A DNA stretch of 64,000 bases from Paraburkholderia caffeinitolerans (GTDB lineage Bacteria; Pseudomonadota; Gammaproteobacteria; Burkholderiales; Burkholderiaceae): positions 62,001 to 126,000 of the forward strand of contig NZ_CADIKL010000006.1 of assembly GCF_902859945.1 (NCBI RefSeq), written 5' to 3'. A program made the translations under genes and the position numbers. How positions within the stretch are numbered: the stretch's first letter is position 1; every line of letters starts with the position of its first letter. Below the pieces are notes generated by a model. The model had not been told where the DNA came from and did not search any database. It worked only from the letters and a program-made list of their open reading frames with translations. Positions 37,766 through 44,797 of the stretch are shown piece by piece.

Positions 37766-38363
37766 TCAGTTCCCTCTCTGCAGCCTGCAGCGCCGCGTTG
37801 AGCTCGCTCATGGCCTCATGTGTGCCACCCTTGTCCGGATGGGCCGCGGCTGCGAGACGTCGGTAGACCTGCTTCACGAGCACGAGATCGCGCTCGTGCG
37901 GATGCACGCCGAGTACTTCCCGCCATGTGCGTGAAGCGTTCGGTGCGGCGATGGCAGTGAATCCGGTGAAGGCCGCCTCGAGCATGTCCCCGGTGCCCCA
38001 GCGCGCGATGCCGCGAAGCGCCTCGATCGTCTTCGCGATCGCCTGCATGTTGTGCTCGATCTTCAGCCACCGGTCGCAGGCGAACGACATCTGCTTGCCC
38101 TTGTAGGTGAAGTAGACGGCGACGCCCAGATCATCGGGCTGCCGTTGGTTTGCGAGAGGCAACCCATCGCGACGCAGCGCGAGGTTCGAGCTGATGACGA
38201 TGTTCGGGTCGCGGGCGTATCGGCCACCGCACAAAAGCGTGATCTCCGCGACGATGTTGTCGCGCGCTCGCGCGAGCGTTACATCGAATTTGGCGTGCTC
38301 TCGCGAGTAGCGGCCGGTACGCTTGCGGCCAGCTGGCCATTGAAGCGGGTAGGCGATCGTCAT
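37758..38363 (-). CDS. Phage J-domain protein (C-terminal DnaJ-like domain)
   Basis: The 201-residue protein has an unassigned N-terminal two thirds. The C-terminal J-domain has WREVLGVHPHERDLVLVKQ, then RRLAAAAHPDKGGTHEAM with the HPD motif at about residue 177. J-domains stimulate Hsp70 ATPase. Phages use such proteins or DnaJ itself to remodel replication or assembly complexes. No Hsp70 is in the visible prophage, so it presumably works with host DnaK. Overlaps its neighbours by 8 and 4 bases. Confidence 0.75.
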   Translation of the reverse strand: MTIAYPLQWPAGRKRTGRYSREHAKFDVTLARARDNIVAEITLLCGGRYARDPNIVISSNLALRRDGLPLANQRQPDDLGVAVYFTYKGKQMSFACDRWLKIEHNMQAIAKTIEALRGIARWGTGDMLEAAFTGFTAIAAPNASRTWREVLGVHPHERDLVLVKQVYRRLAAAAHPDKGGTHEAMSELNAALQAAERELNG

Positions 38364-38830
38364 GCGATGGCTCCGAGCTCATGCATCTGGCGAAGCTGTG
38401 TCGCGATGTCTTCGGGGACGTCGAAGAACTGCAGCGCGCCCTTGCATTCGACGAATGGCACCGGCTTCACGTTTTCGAGCCGGAAGCCCCACTGGCCATC
38501 CATATGCCACCGAGAGTTCCGTCTCGCAGACGGAATGCAATCAGTGATGGTCGCCGCCCCGACGATCCCGCCGCGGTCCAGCTTTCCCTGCCCAGGCAGC
38601 GCGATGTCGATCTCGAAATAGTCGAGGAAGGCCTCGACGTCGTCGTATTCTGCGCGCGTCATGCCCTTGCTCGCATGGATCAGGAAACGCCCGCGCAGCC
38701 TCGTCGGCCAGGTCCGGTTCTCAATATCCTTCAGGTCGCAAGCTTCGATCGCGGCCACGCGTGCCGCGCCGGTGAGGTCTGGGCGAATGATGAGCCACGC
38801 CCACGGCTGGCGGATTGACAGGGCTTTCAT
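38360..38830 (-). CDS. ASCH-domain protein
   Basis: The 156-residue protein begins with the ASCH signature MKALSIRQPWAWLII and ENRTWPTRLRGRFLIHASKG. ASCH domains are beta-barrel folds related to PUA and are thought to bind RNA; some remove nucleotide modifications. Common in phage early regions. A 4-base ATGA overlap on each side places it firmly in the leftward operon. Confidence 0.82.
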   Translation of the reverse strand: MKALSIRQPWAWLIIRPDLTGAARVAAIEACDLKDIENRTWPTRLRGRFLIHASKGMTRAEYDDVEAFLDYFEIDIALPGQGKLDRGGIVGAATITDCIPSARRNSRWHMDGQWGFRLENVKPVPFVECKGALQFFDVPEDIATQLRQMHELGAIA

Positions 38831-39372
38831 TGCTCATCCCCATTACTGGCGCCCACCCGATCGATGCGTTCGATCTCAGCGAGGATCAGCGCGCCAGCTT
38901 TCACAAGGTCGCGGCGTGGTGTGGTCGGCTTCCACCACTCAAGCATCCATGGCCATTGTCCTGGCACATTGCCGGAATTAAACCCTCCGGCCGAACGTGC
39001 ATAGCAGATCGCGGCTCGAATGAGATCGTGGTCGATGTAGCGATCGTCATCCTCCGGCGAATTGCCTTCCACCTCTACCTGCCGACGACGCTCTGCGAGG
39101 ACGTCGCGCGCGGCTTGGGTGTCGCGCAGCTTCCACGCCGGCGGTCGGCCACGCGGCGGTCGCCATTGCTCAGCGCCATCGGTGTAGGTGTAACCGCGCG
39201 CCTTGAGCGTACGCACGGCCGCGGTGCTCGCGCGTTCGGCAGCAGCGCGTGCCTCGCGCTCGGCTGCGCGCTCCTTGAAGTGATCGCATGGCTCGACCGC
39301 ACCGTCTTCGATGCGCTTGTAATCGTCGCCGCAATCGTTGAGGCAGTCGCAGCGCGGCTTTTCAGAGGTCAT
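38827..39372 (-). CDS. Conserved phage protein, dATP/dGTP diphosphohydrolase-N-like
   Basis: The 181-residue protein has a Cys-containing N-terminus (CDCLNDCGDDYK) and a coiled Ala/Arg-rich middle. Its C-terminal half resembles a widespread phage family: VLAERRRQVEVEG, then AAICYARSAGG, WKPTTPRRDLVKAGALILAE. Some members are annotated as dATP/dGTP diphosphohydrolase N-terminal domains. No enzyme activity can be claimed here. Confidence 0.7.
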   Translation of the reverse strand: MTSEKPRCDCLNDCGDDYKRIEDGAVEPCDHFKERAAEREARAAAERASTAAVRTLKARGYTYTDGAEQWRPPRGRPPAWKLRDTQAARDVLAERRRQVEVEGNSPEDDDRYIDHDLIRAAICYARSAGGFNSGNVPGQWPWMLEWWKPTTPRRDLVKAGALILAEIERIDRVGASNGDEQ

Positions 39373-40180
39373 TGAGGCCTCCCGTACGCGCCTTCACATG
39401 GGCAGCAAGTTGGAGTGCGGCGAGATAGCTTTCACCGTCCATGCTCGTGCCACGCGAGCGAATCCATTCATCGACGAGAGGTTTCACGTCGTCGAGCGCT
39501 GCGCGCTCGTCGGGCTGCGCCTCAAGGTGCGCGAACTGGCGCGCTGCCTCTGCTTCTTTCCACGACTCGCTCGGCGCTGCCGCATCTGCGGCGACGGTAG
39601 GCGTAGGGGCGACGGCGCGCGCATTTACGAGCGCGTCGAGGCAAGCGTTCCAGCCAATGCGAAACTCGATCGACTTCTCGTAGCGGTCCTGCGAGTCGCG
39701 GAAGTAGTCATGCGCGTTCGCGACCAGATCCCCCTTCGAAAGGATCGCGTCGAGCGCGGCCGATGCGCGCTTCGCATCCTCCAGCATGTCGCCGGTGTCC
39801 AGGTTGCTGTCGATCTTGTTGATCAACTCAAACAGCGCACTTTCGAACGGGAGTGTCTCGTTTCGCGGCGCTGCCGCAGCAGGGGCGACGGGAGCGGCGT
39901 AGAGCGGCATCGAGTAGGCGCCTCCGGGTGTCGCGACGGCCAGTGAGCTTGAGCGCGCGCCACGCTGCATCTGCTCGACCTCGAACTTGTGCATGTAGAC
40001 GCTCGGCGCTTGCGCTGCAGCGGAAGGGACGGGAGCGGCACCGCGCGCGACGCCGATGCCGTACATGTCGATCGTTCCATCGGCCATGAATAGATGGTCA
40101 CAGCCGCCGGCGCGGAGCTTATCGGAGATCTCCTGAAATGCGATCGCCGAGATTTCGAGTGTTGCAACTGTACGTGTCAT
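39362..40180 (-). CDS. Hypothetical phage protein
   Basis: I do not recognise this 272-residue protein. It has a short structured N-terminus (VATLEISAIAFQEISDKLRA), an Ala/Pro-rich linker, a central acidic helical segment, and a C-terminal segment KPLVDEWIRSRGTSMDG. Codon use and an 11-base overlap with the next gene support coding. Confidence 0.65.
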   Translation of the reverse strand: MTRTVATLEISAIAFQEISDKLRAGGCDHLFMADGTIDMYGIGVARGAAPVPSAAAQAPSVYMHKFEVEQMQRGARSSSLAVATPGGAYSMPLYAAPVAPAAAAPRNETLPFESALFELINKIDSNLDTGDMLEDAKRASAALDAILSKGDLVANAHDYFRDSQDRYEKSIEFRIGWNACLDALVNARAVAPTPTVAADAAAPSESWKEAEAARQFAHLEAQPDERAALDDVKPLVDEWIRSRGTSMDGESYLAALQLAAHVKARTGGLNDL

Positions 40181-40197
40181 CGTTTTCCTCGACTCGT

Positions 40198-40461
40198 CTA
40201 GCGCATGTCCGGGAGTGCCAACTGATCACTCGGCATGACTACTTCGGATGCTTGAATCATGGATAGCTCGAGCTCCGGCGCCGCGCCGGCTATGTAGCGC
40301 ATACTTCGGCCGCCATAATGGCGCTCACAGGCGATAGATTCGCGCATGAGCTTGAGGACCTGCATCGCCTTATCCGCGTCGAGCAGGTAATGTTCAAAGC
40401 CAATGCGGATGCATGCGACATCGCGGCTTCGTGGGCCTTTCGCTCTCGTTGCCATTTTCAT
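40198..40461 (-). CDS. Hypothetical phage protein, directly after the reverse transcriptase
   Basis: The 87-residue basic protein has no family I recognise (CIRIGFEHYLLDADKAMQVL). Its start overlaps the reverse transcriptase stop by four bases, so it is co-translated with the retroelement. Whether it belongs to the retroelement or to the surrounding phage operon is unknown. Confidence 0.65.
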   Translation of the reverse strand: MKMATRAKGPRSRDVACIRIGFEHYLLDADKAMQVLKLMRESIACERHYGGRSMRYIAGAAPELELSMIQASEVVMPSDQLALPDMR

Positions 40462-41795
40462 CGGGCTCCTCGATAAGTCTTCGTGAGATTGAAATTGACT
40501 GCCCGGCCGCGCGAGAGGACGACGTTGGCGAGCTGCGCGCGATCGTGATGGCTGGCGGATGCTTGTCCTAGCAACCCGAAGTAGGAGTTGGCGACCGGCA
40601 TCAGATCAGCGGCCGGCGTCGCCGCGACGCGACGCAATGCTTCGTTGCGCGTGCGCTTTCGCGTCTCGCGGCGCCACGGCTTGATCACCTGTCCGACGAA
40701 GTCGACGCCGCGATCAATCGGTTGCAGGATCGTCTTGCGCGGGTTGATACGCACGGAGAGCCGCGCCGGCAAGAATTCCGTCAGGTCGGCGAGGACCGCG
40801 TTCAGCCAGTCAGTCGACTCGTGCAGGAACAGGAAGTCGTCGACATATCGGATGTAATACCGTGCGCCGAGCACATGCTTCGCTCGCTGATCGAGCACGT
40901 TGAGTAGCACGTTCGCACCGAACTGGCTGAACAGGTTGCCGATTGGCAGCCCGAGATGCGCGGGCTGCTCCATCAGCCGCTTGTGCGGCGGCACACAAAC
41001 CATCTTTGCCGGGTCGCCGCGATATGCGAAGTCGGCCCGTGGGTCGTGCATCAGCACGACGTCGGTCAGCCATCGCCAGAACGGCTCAGAAATCTTCTCG
41101 AACAGCAGCTCGCGCAGGATGCGCCTGTCGATGCTGACGAAGAAATTCGCTAGGTCGAGCTTCAGGTAGTACGCGCGTTGCGACCAGTTTTGCGTGATCG
41201 ACCGCACCTTAGCCTCGAGACGCTCTGCGGCATACAGCGTGCCGCGACCCTTGATGCACGCGCATGAGTCCGCGATGAACGAGCGCTCGAAACGCGGCGC
41301 GATACGATGGTAAAGCAGGTGATGCACGACGCGATCGCGAAAATCCGCTGCCCAGACTTCACGGGGCTTTGGTCGGGTGATTACGAAGCAGATGGAGCGG
41401 CCCGGTGTGTAGCTGCCGTCGATCAGCTCGTCGTAAAGCAGCCGCAGGTTACGCTCGAGGCATCCCTCGAACGCGAGGGCGCTGCGGCTATTGCGCTTCG
41501 TGCGCCGGCAGGCGAGATAGGCCTCGACCAGCTCGGCGAACGAAAACGGGTTTCTATCTGCGGACGGCGCGGGCGCGAAACTCGTTGTTCTGGTTGTTGT
41601 AGTTCTGGTTGCCGTTTTTGAAGTTCTGATACCAGGCCCAGCCGGAAGTATCGTGCTATCTACGTCGCCCGGCCGATTGCTCAGCGGGGAAACTGCGCCG
41701 GACCGGATCGCCAGTTGGCGGTCGGTATCCGTGGTGCGCATGGCGGTGGCCTCGTGGGCCAGCGGCACGACCAGATTGAAAGATCGCTCAGCCAT
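40458..41795 (-). CDS. Reverse transcriptase of a diversity-generating retroelement
   Basis: The RT core spans about residues 81-445. Motif A is LDLANFFVSID (about 214-223). The motif LPIGNLFSQ (about 284-291) carries SQ in place of the usual QG, a hallmark of DGR reverse transcriptases. The catalytic box is YVDD (about 317-320). The start is uncertain. The ATG at 41793-41795 overlaps the avd stop (ATGGCTGA), favouring coupled translation, and is used here. The frame is open through the template repeat. No ATG, GTG or TTG occurs in frame between the repeat and the core, so the RT may carry a repeat-encoded Thr/Arg-rich leader. ATG 41741 is an alternative. Confidence 0.92.
   Translation of the reverse strand: MAERSFNLVVPLAHEATAMRTTDTDRQLAIRSGAVSPLSNRPGDVDSTILPAGPGIRTSKTATRTTTTRTTSFAPAPSADRNPFSFAELVEAYLACRRTKRNSRSALAFEGCLERNLRLLYDELIDGSYTPGRSICFVITRPKPREVWAADFRDRVVHHLLYHRIAPRFERSFIADSCACIKGRGTLYAAERLEAKVRSITQNWSQRAYYLKLDLANFFVSIDRRILRELLFEKISEPFWRWLTDVVLMHDPRADFAYRGDPAKMVCVPPHKRLMEQPAHLGLPIGNLFSQFGANVLLNVLDQRAKHVLGARYYIRYVDDFLFLHESTDWLNAVLADLTEFLPARLSVRINPRKTILQPIDRGVDFVGQVIKPWRRETRKRTRNEALRRVAATPAADLMPVANSYFGLLGQASASHHDRAQLANVVLSRGRAVNFNLTKTYRGAR
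41556..41646 (-). repeat. DGR template repeat (TR)
   Basis: A 91-base segment matches three downstream-of-gene copies. On the coding strand it would encode a chain with eight AAC (Asn) codons between GWAWYQ and EFRARAVRR, the AAY-rich signature of DGR templates. The last 29 bases are invariant and GC-rich. It lies between avd and the RT core, and inside the open RT frame. Confidence 0.95.
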
Positions 41796-42165
41796 GGAAG
41801 CCTTGACCTCCATGGAGCGGGCGATTGCCTGCGGATTTTCTCCATGCGGTGGCCTGCTTGCCGATGCTCGTCGTGAGCTCGATCGCACGAGCATATGCGC
41901 CCTTGTCGAGCTTGCGTTTGTTGAAGCCGAGCCGGAGCAGAAGGTTGATCACCTGCAGGCGCTCGACGAGCTCATTCAGATGAGGCGACTTGTCGCCGGC
42001 GACGTTCGCGCGATACACGAGCACGATGATCTCGATGCATTCGAGATTGATTTTCTCGCCTATCGAGCGCTTGAAGTTTCGCTGCATGTTCGTGACGACA
42101 TCGGTCACGACATCCAGTAGATCTTCGGCAGCGCGATAGATCGGCAGTTGGGTATGTAAGGCCAC
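41788..42165 (-). CDS. avd: DGR accessory variability determinant (Avd-like four-helix protein)
   Basis: The 125-residue helical, basic protein lies between the target genes and the template repeat, exactly where avd sits in the Bordetella phage BPP-1 element. RNFKRSIGEKINLECIEIIV and NLLLRLGFNKRKLD match the Avd/S23-like four-helix-bundle family. Avd forms a pentameric barrel that binds the reverse transcriptase and nucleic acid and is needed for mutagenic cDNA synthesis. The start is GTG at 42163-42165; no good ribosome binding site is seen. The stop overlaps the RT start by eight bases. Confidence 0.88.
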   Translation of the reverse strand: MALHTQLPIYRAAEDLLDVVTDVVTNMQRNFKRSIGEKINLECIEIIVLVYRANVAGDKSPHLNELVERLQVINLLLRLGFNKRKLDKGAYARAIELTTSIGKQATAWRKSAGNRPLHGGQGFHG

Positions 42166-42179
42166 GGTGGTTTAAATCA

Positions 42180-42641
42180 TTAAATTACTGAAGGAATGAA
42201 TCTGCGGACGGCGCGGGCGCGAAACTCGAGGGTCTGGAGGCTGTAGTCCTGGAAGCCGTCCTTGAAGAGCTGACACCAGGCCCAGCCGGAGTTTTCCTCG
42301 TGTGGCTCTCCCGACCAATACCAGGCTGCTTCGAACTCGTCCTTCAGGTTGGCGAACAGAAGTGACTGTTCGCGGCGCGTCGGCAAAGACGCATCGCGCT
42401 CGCTGGCCCATTCGCATGCAGCCTTCCAGTCAACATCCTCGGCTTCTCCCGGCAACAAAATCAGGTGATAGTCCTGCTTGCCTTCCTCACCGAGCATAAG
42501 GCCGGCGTAGCGCTCGCCTGGCGCAAGTGGAATCTTCACGCCCGCGACGACATATTCCGTCGGCATTGGCTGCTTTCTGAAAGCCTCGATCAGCGCGACG
42601 ATTCGCGTTTGCTCGATCTCGATCTGTTCAAGCGTGATCAT
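42180..42641 (-). CDS. DGR target protein 3 (longest paralog, DUF1566/C-type-lectin-like)
   Basis: The 153-residue protein has an extra N-terminal helical segment (MITLEQIEIEQTRIVALIEA), then the body shared with the two other targets: ILLPGEAEDVDWKAACEWAS, LPTRREQSLL, YWSGEPHE. Its C-terminus is the variable repeat GWAWCQ...EFRARAVRRF. The fold is inferred to be the DUF1566/FGE-type C-type lectin scaffold used by DGR targets to display variable residues. AGGAG lies 11 bases before the ATG. A longer upstream frame reads through the neighbouring variable repeat out of frame and is not coding. Confidence 0.85.
   Translation of the reverse strand: MITLEQIEIEQTRIVALIEAFRKQPMPTEYVVAGVKIPLAPGERYAGLMLGEEGKQDYHLILLPGEAEDVDWKAACEWASERDASLPTRREQSLLFANLKDEFEAAWYWSGEPHEENSGWAWCQLFKDGFQDYSLQTLEFRARAVRRFIPSVI
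42200..42290 (-). repeat. DGR variable repeat of target 3
   Basis: 91 bases aligned gap-free to the template repeat. There are 14 differences, every one at a template adenine on the coding strand (5 A-to-G, 5 A-to-T, 4 A-to-C). The encoded variable positions read QLFKDGFQDYSLQTLE. One change turns a Tyr to Cys (GWAWC). Confidence 0.95.
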
Positions 42642-42670
42642 GTTGTGATGCACTCCTGATGAATGAAGAA

Positions 42671-43030
42671 TTAAATGGGCAATCTGCGGACGGCGCGGGC
42701 GCGAAACTCGTTGTCCTGGTCGCCGTAGCCCTGGTAGCCGCCTTTGAAGCCCTGATACCAGGCCCAGCCGGAATTGCGGTGATGGATTTCGTTGCTCCAG
42801 TAGAAGTCCTCGTTGAACTGGTCGCGGAAGTTGTTCCAAAGCATGGCTTGCTCGATACGGTTCGGAAGATCGCCGCCGATCGATTTGGCCCACTCCATCT
42901 GCGCCTTCCACTCGCCATCCACGTTATCGCCGGGCAGCAGGATGATGTGGTGAAAATCACAGTTGGCGTTGCCGATTGCGCCGATGTAGATTTCGCCTTC
43001 AGCGAGGGGCGGAAGAGAAAGTTGTTGCAT
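42671..43030 (-). CDS. DGR target protein 2 (DUF1566/C-type-lectin-like)
   Basis: The 119-residue protein begins MQQLSLPPLAEGEIYIG and shares AQMEWAKSIGGDLP with target 1. YWSNEIHHRNSGWAWYQ leads into the C-terminal variable repeat ending EFRARAVRRLPI. It has no signal peptide or membrane segment, so on its own it should be cytoplasmic or virion-borne. An AGGAAAG lies just before the ATG. Closely related to target 1, suggesting tandem duplication. Confidence 0.87.
   Translation of the reverse strand: MQQLSLPPLAEGEIYIGAIGNANCDFHHIILLPGDNVDGEWKAQMEWAKSIGGDLPNRIEQAMLWNNFRDQFNEDFYWSNEIHHRNSGWAWYQGFKGGYQGYGDQDNEFRARAVRRLPI
42682..42772 (-). repeat. DGR variable repeat of target 2
   Basis: 91 bases aligned gap-free to the template repeat. 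There are 11 differences, all at template adenines; 10 are A-to-G and one is A-to-T. The encoded variable stretch is Gly-rich: QGFKGGYQGYGDQDNE. Confidence 0.95.
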
Positions 43031-43056
43031 GACTTTCCTTTGAATAACTAAATGAA

Positions 43057-43422
43057 TTAATTTTTGAATCTGCGGACGGCGCGGGCGCGAAACTCGTAGT
43101 CCTGGCTGTAGTAGCTCTGGTAGCCGTGTATGAAGTCCTGATACCAGGCCCAGCCGGCATATTCGGGATTGTCGTCCGGCGTATTCGACCAGTAGGCGGT
43201 TTTTTGAAACTGATCGCGATGCTTCTCATACGCGATCACGAGTTCGGCGCGCGTGGGCAAATCGCCGCCAATGCTTTTTGCCCATTCCATCTGGGCTTGC
43301 CACGATGCGCGGTCGTTGTCGCCGGGAAGCAGGACGCTATGCTCGACCTCGCCATTGGCGTCGACGAACCCACAGAGATAAATCTCGCCTGCGGCAAGCT
43401 CTGGGAGCTGGATCTTTTGCAT
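43057..43422 (-). CDS. DGR target protein 1 (DUF1566/C-type-lectin-like)
   Basis: The 121-residue protein begins MQKIQLPELAAGEIYLCG, with AQMEWAKSIGGDLPTRAEL and YWSNTPDD typical of DUF1566-like scaffolds. It ends in the variable repeat GWAWYQ...EFRARAVRRFKN. AAGGAG lies six bases before the ATG, the best ribosome binding site of the three targets. It is the first retroelement gene in the leftward operon, after a 65-residue phage gene. Confidence 0.87.
   Translation of the reverse strand: MQKIQLPELAAGEIYLCGFVDANGEVEHSVLLPGDNDRASWQAQMEWAKSIGGDLPTRAELVIAYEKHRDQFQKTAYWSNTPDDNPEYAGWAWYQDFIHGYQSYYSQDYEFRARAVRRFKN
43068..43158 (-). repeat. DGR variable repeat of target 1
   Basis: 91 bases aligned to the template repeat. 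There are nine internal differences, all at template adenines (4 A-to-G, 4 A-to-T, 1 A-to-C). The outermost base (43158) also differs and marks the edge of homology. Encoded variable stretch: QDFIHGYQSYYSQDYE. Confidence 0.95.
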
Positions 43423-43480
43423 TGCATCTCCTTATGACGGTCACCTTTTATGGTGCCGGGTTACCTTCGATTCAAACGTG

Positions 43481-43678
43481 TTATCGATTGCCGATCTGGC
43501 CGCGACCGACCGGAACCTTGCCGATCATCACCATCACTGGCTCACCGCGATCGCACGCCACCATGTCGGCAAAACTCGATGCAAACGCATGGAGCTGCTC
43601 AACCGTCGGCTCCTTCGCGAAGAGATAGCGCCGCGATGCTTCGAGGAACGCCGCGCGATGGCGTGTGCGCGCATTCAT
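43481..43678 (-). CDS. Small phage protein before the DGR targets
   Basis: The 65-residue protein (TRHRAAFLEASRRYLFAKEP, then FASSFADMVACDRGEP) starts two bases after the stop of the upstream secreted protein and ends 59 bases before target 1. No family recognised. Tight spacing supports coding. Confidence 0.6.
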   Translation of the reverse strand: MNARTRHRAAFLEASRRYLFAKEPTVEQLHAFASSFADMVACDRGEPVMVMIGKVPVGRGQIGNR

Positions 43679-43680
43679 GC

Positions 43681-44217
43681 TCAATTTCCCGATGCGATCC
43701 GAGTTGACGGCGGCTGCGTATCGGTGCGCGATTGCAGCTCTGCAGGTTTGAGCGAGCAGTCGAAGCCAGCTGCGCGATAGGCCTCGTAAACTTCCTGGCT
43801 CACCTGGCAGCGGATGAGGATTGCGGCCTTTTGCAGGCTGGTCTTCGTGGCTTCGTCCGATGTGACGGTCGACTGGCGCACGGTCTCGGCGGCCGCGACC
43901 TCGAGCTTGCAGTCCAGCAGGCTGTGCGAGGCTCCCCCCACGACCGACACGCCGGCGATCGCGCCGCCGAACTGGACCGTCTGGCCGCAGTTCATCTGCG
44001 AGAAGCTCGCGGCATATGCGCCGAGCACGGGCGCCGAGACGTTGCGAATGGTCTGCGTCGTATGCTCGGGCTGCTGGCTGAACTGGATCGTTCCCTGCGC
44101 CGTGGATGTGGCCGCCGAGTTTTGCGTTGCGCTCGCGGACGTCGATGTTTGCGCGATCGCACTGGCGGCATTTCCCAGGAGTAGAATCGATGCCGCAACG
44201 ATGAGAAGCTGTTTCAT
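43681..44217 (-). CDS. Secreted Ala/Ser/Thr-rich phage protein
   Basis: The 178-residue protein has a clear signal peptide (MKQLLIVAASILLLGNAASA, cleavage after AIAQ). Its mature chain is rich in Ser, Thr and Ala with three Cys residues. I do not recognise a family. Secretion from a prophage early operon suggests a lysogenic-conversion or envelope role. It lies just upstream of the retroelement; a link to the variable proteins is speculation. Confidence 0.65.
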   Translation of the reverse strand: MKQLLIVAASILLLGNAASAIAQTSTSASATQNSAATSTAQGTIQFSQQPEHTTQTIRNVSAPVLGAYAASFSQMNCGQTVQFGGAIAGVSVVGGASHSLLDCKLEVAAAETVRQSTVTSDEATKTSLQKAAILIRCQVSQEVYEAYRAAGFDCSLKPAELQSRTDTQPPSTRIASGN

Positions 44218-44282
44218 TGTTGTCACCCCCAACGGTGGTTGTGCGGGGCCTTCGGTATTGGCCGTACCGAAGGCCCTTCTCG

Positions 44283-44747
44283 TTAGTAGCTGTAGGAGTA
44301 GCTTCCGGCGCCGTTCGAATAGCCGTACGACGAGACGTCGGTGCCCACCCCCGACTTGCTGTCGCCGTAGCCGCTGCCGTTCGTATAGCCGCCGGCATTC
44401 GCGCTCGACGTGCTGCCCGTATAGCCGAACGAGCCCGACACGCCTGCGCCAAAGGCGCCCACTCCGAAGCCGCCAACGCCCGCGCCGAGCGCCGTGCCGC
44501 CGATGGCATATCCACCGCCGCTCGAATTGCTCCATTGCGACGAATAGCCGTTACCGTTCTGGCCGGCTGCTGCCTGTGAGCCGCCGGACGTGCTGACCGA
44601 TGAGCCGAAGGCGCCGTTCACCGAGAACGTGCCGGAGCCGCCGTTATTGCCGTAGGCGTTCCCGTTGCCATTGCCGTTACCTGCGAATGCGGCCGGTGCG
44701 GCAGCGAGTGCAAAAGCTGCTGCGATTGCGATGGTGATTTTCTTCAT
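44283..44747 (-). CDS. Secreted Gly/Ser/Asn-rich low-complexity protein
   Basis: The 154-residue protein has a signal peptide (MKKITIAIAAAFALAAAPAA, cleavage after AFA). It is followed by a mature chain made largely of Gly, Ser, Asn and Tyr (for example GNGNGNGNAYGNNGG and a Tyr/Ser-rich end). There are no Cys residues. Such chains are often disordered, fibre-like or surface-adhesive. No family is assigned. Confidence 0.65.
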   Translation of the reverse strand: MKKITIAIAAAFALAAAPAAFAGNGNGNGNAYGNNGGSGTFSVNGAFGSSVSTSGGSQAAAGQNGNGYSSQWSNSSGGGYAIGGTALGAGVGGFGVGAFGAGVSGSFGYTGSTSSANAGGYTNGSGYGDSKSGVGTDVSSYGYSNGAGSYSYSY

Positions 44748-44797
44748 GTTGATCTCCGTAGGTTGGTTTGCGCGGTGGTCCGGCCGTGCCCGGTCCT

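Noticed and set aside
40458..41795. Group II intron or retron reverse transcriptase
   Set aside because: The DGR-type SQ motif, the Avd gene and template/variable repeats fit a DGR. No intron RNA domain V structure and no retron msr/msd-like region was seen.
42642..42911. Longer start for target 3 through the neighbouring variable repeat
   Set aside because: The upstream part of that frame is the variable repeat of target 2 read out of frame. A proper ATG with AGGAG exists at 42641.
41556..43158. The four 91-bp repeats as a CRISPR array or transposon repeats
   Set aside because: The copies lie at the ends of paralogous genes, are hundreds of bases apart, and differ only at template adenines. 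No spacer pattern or transposase is present.
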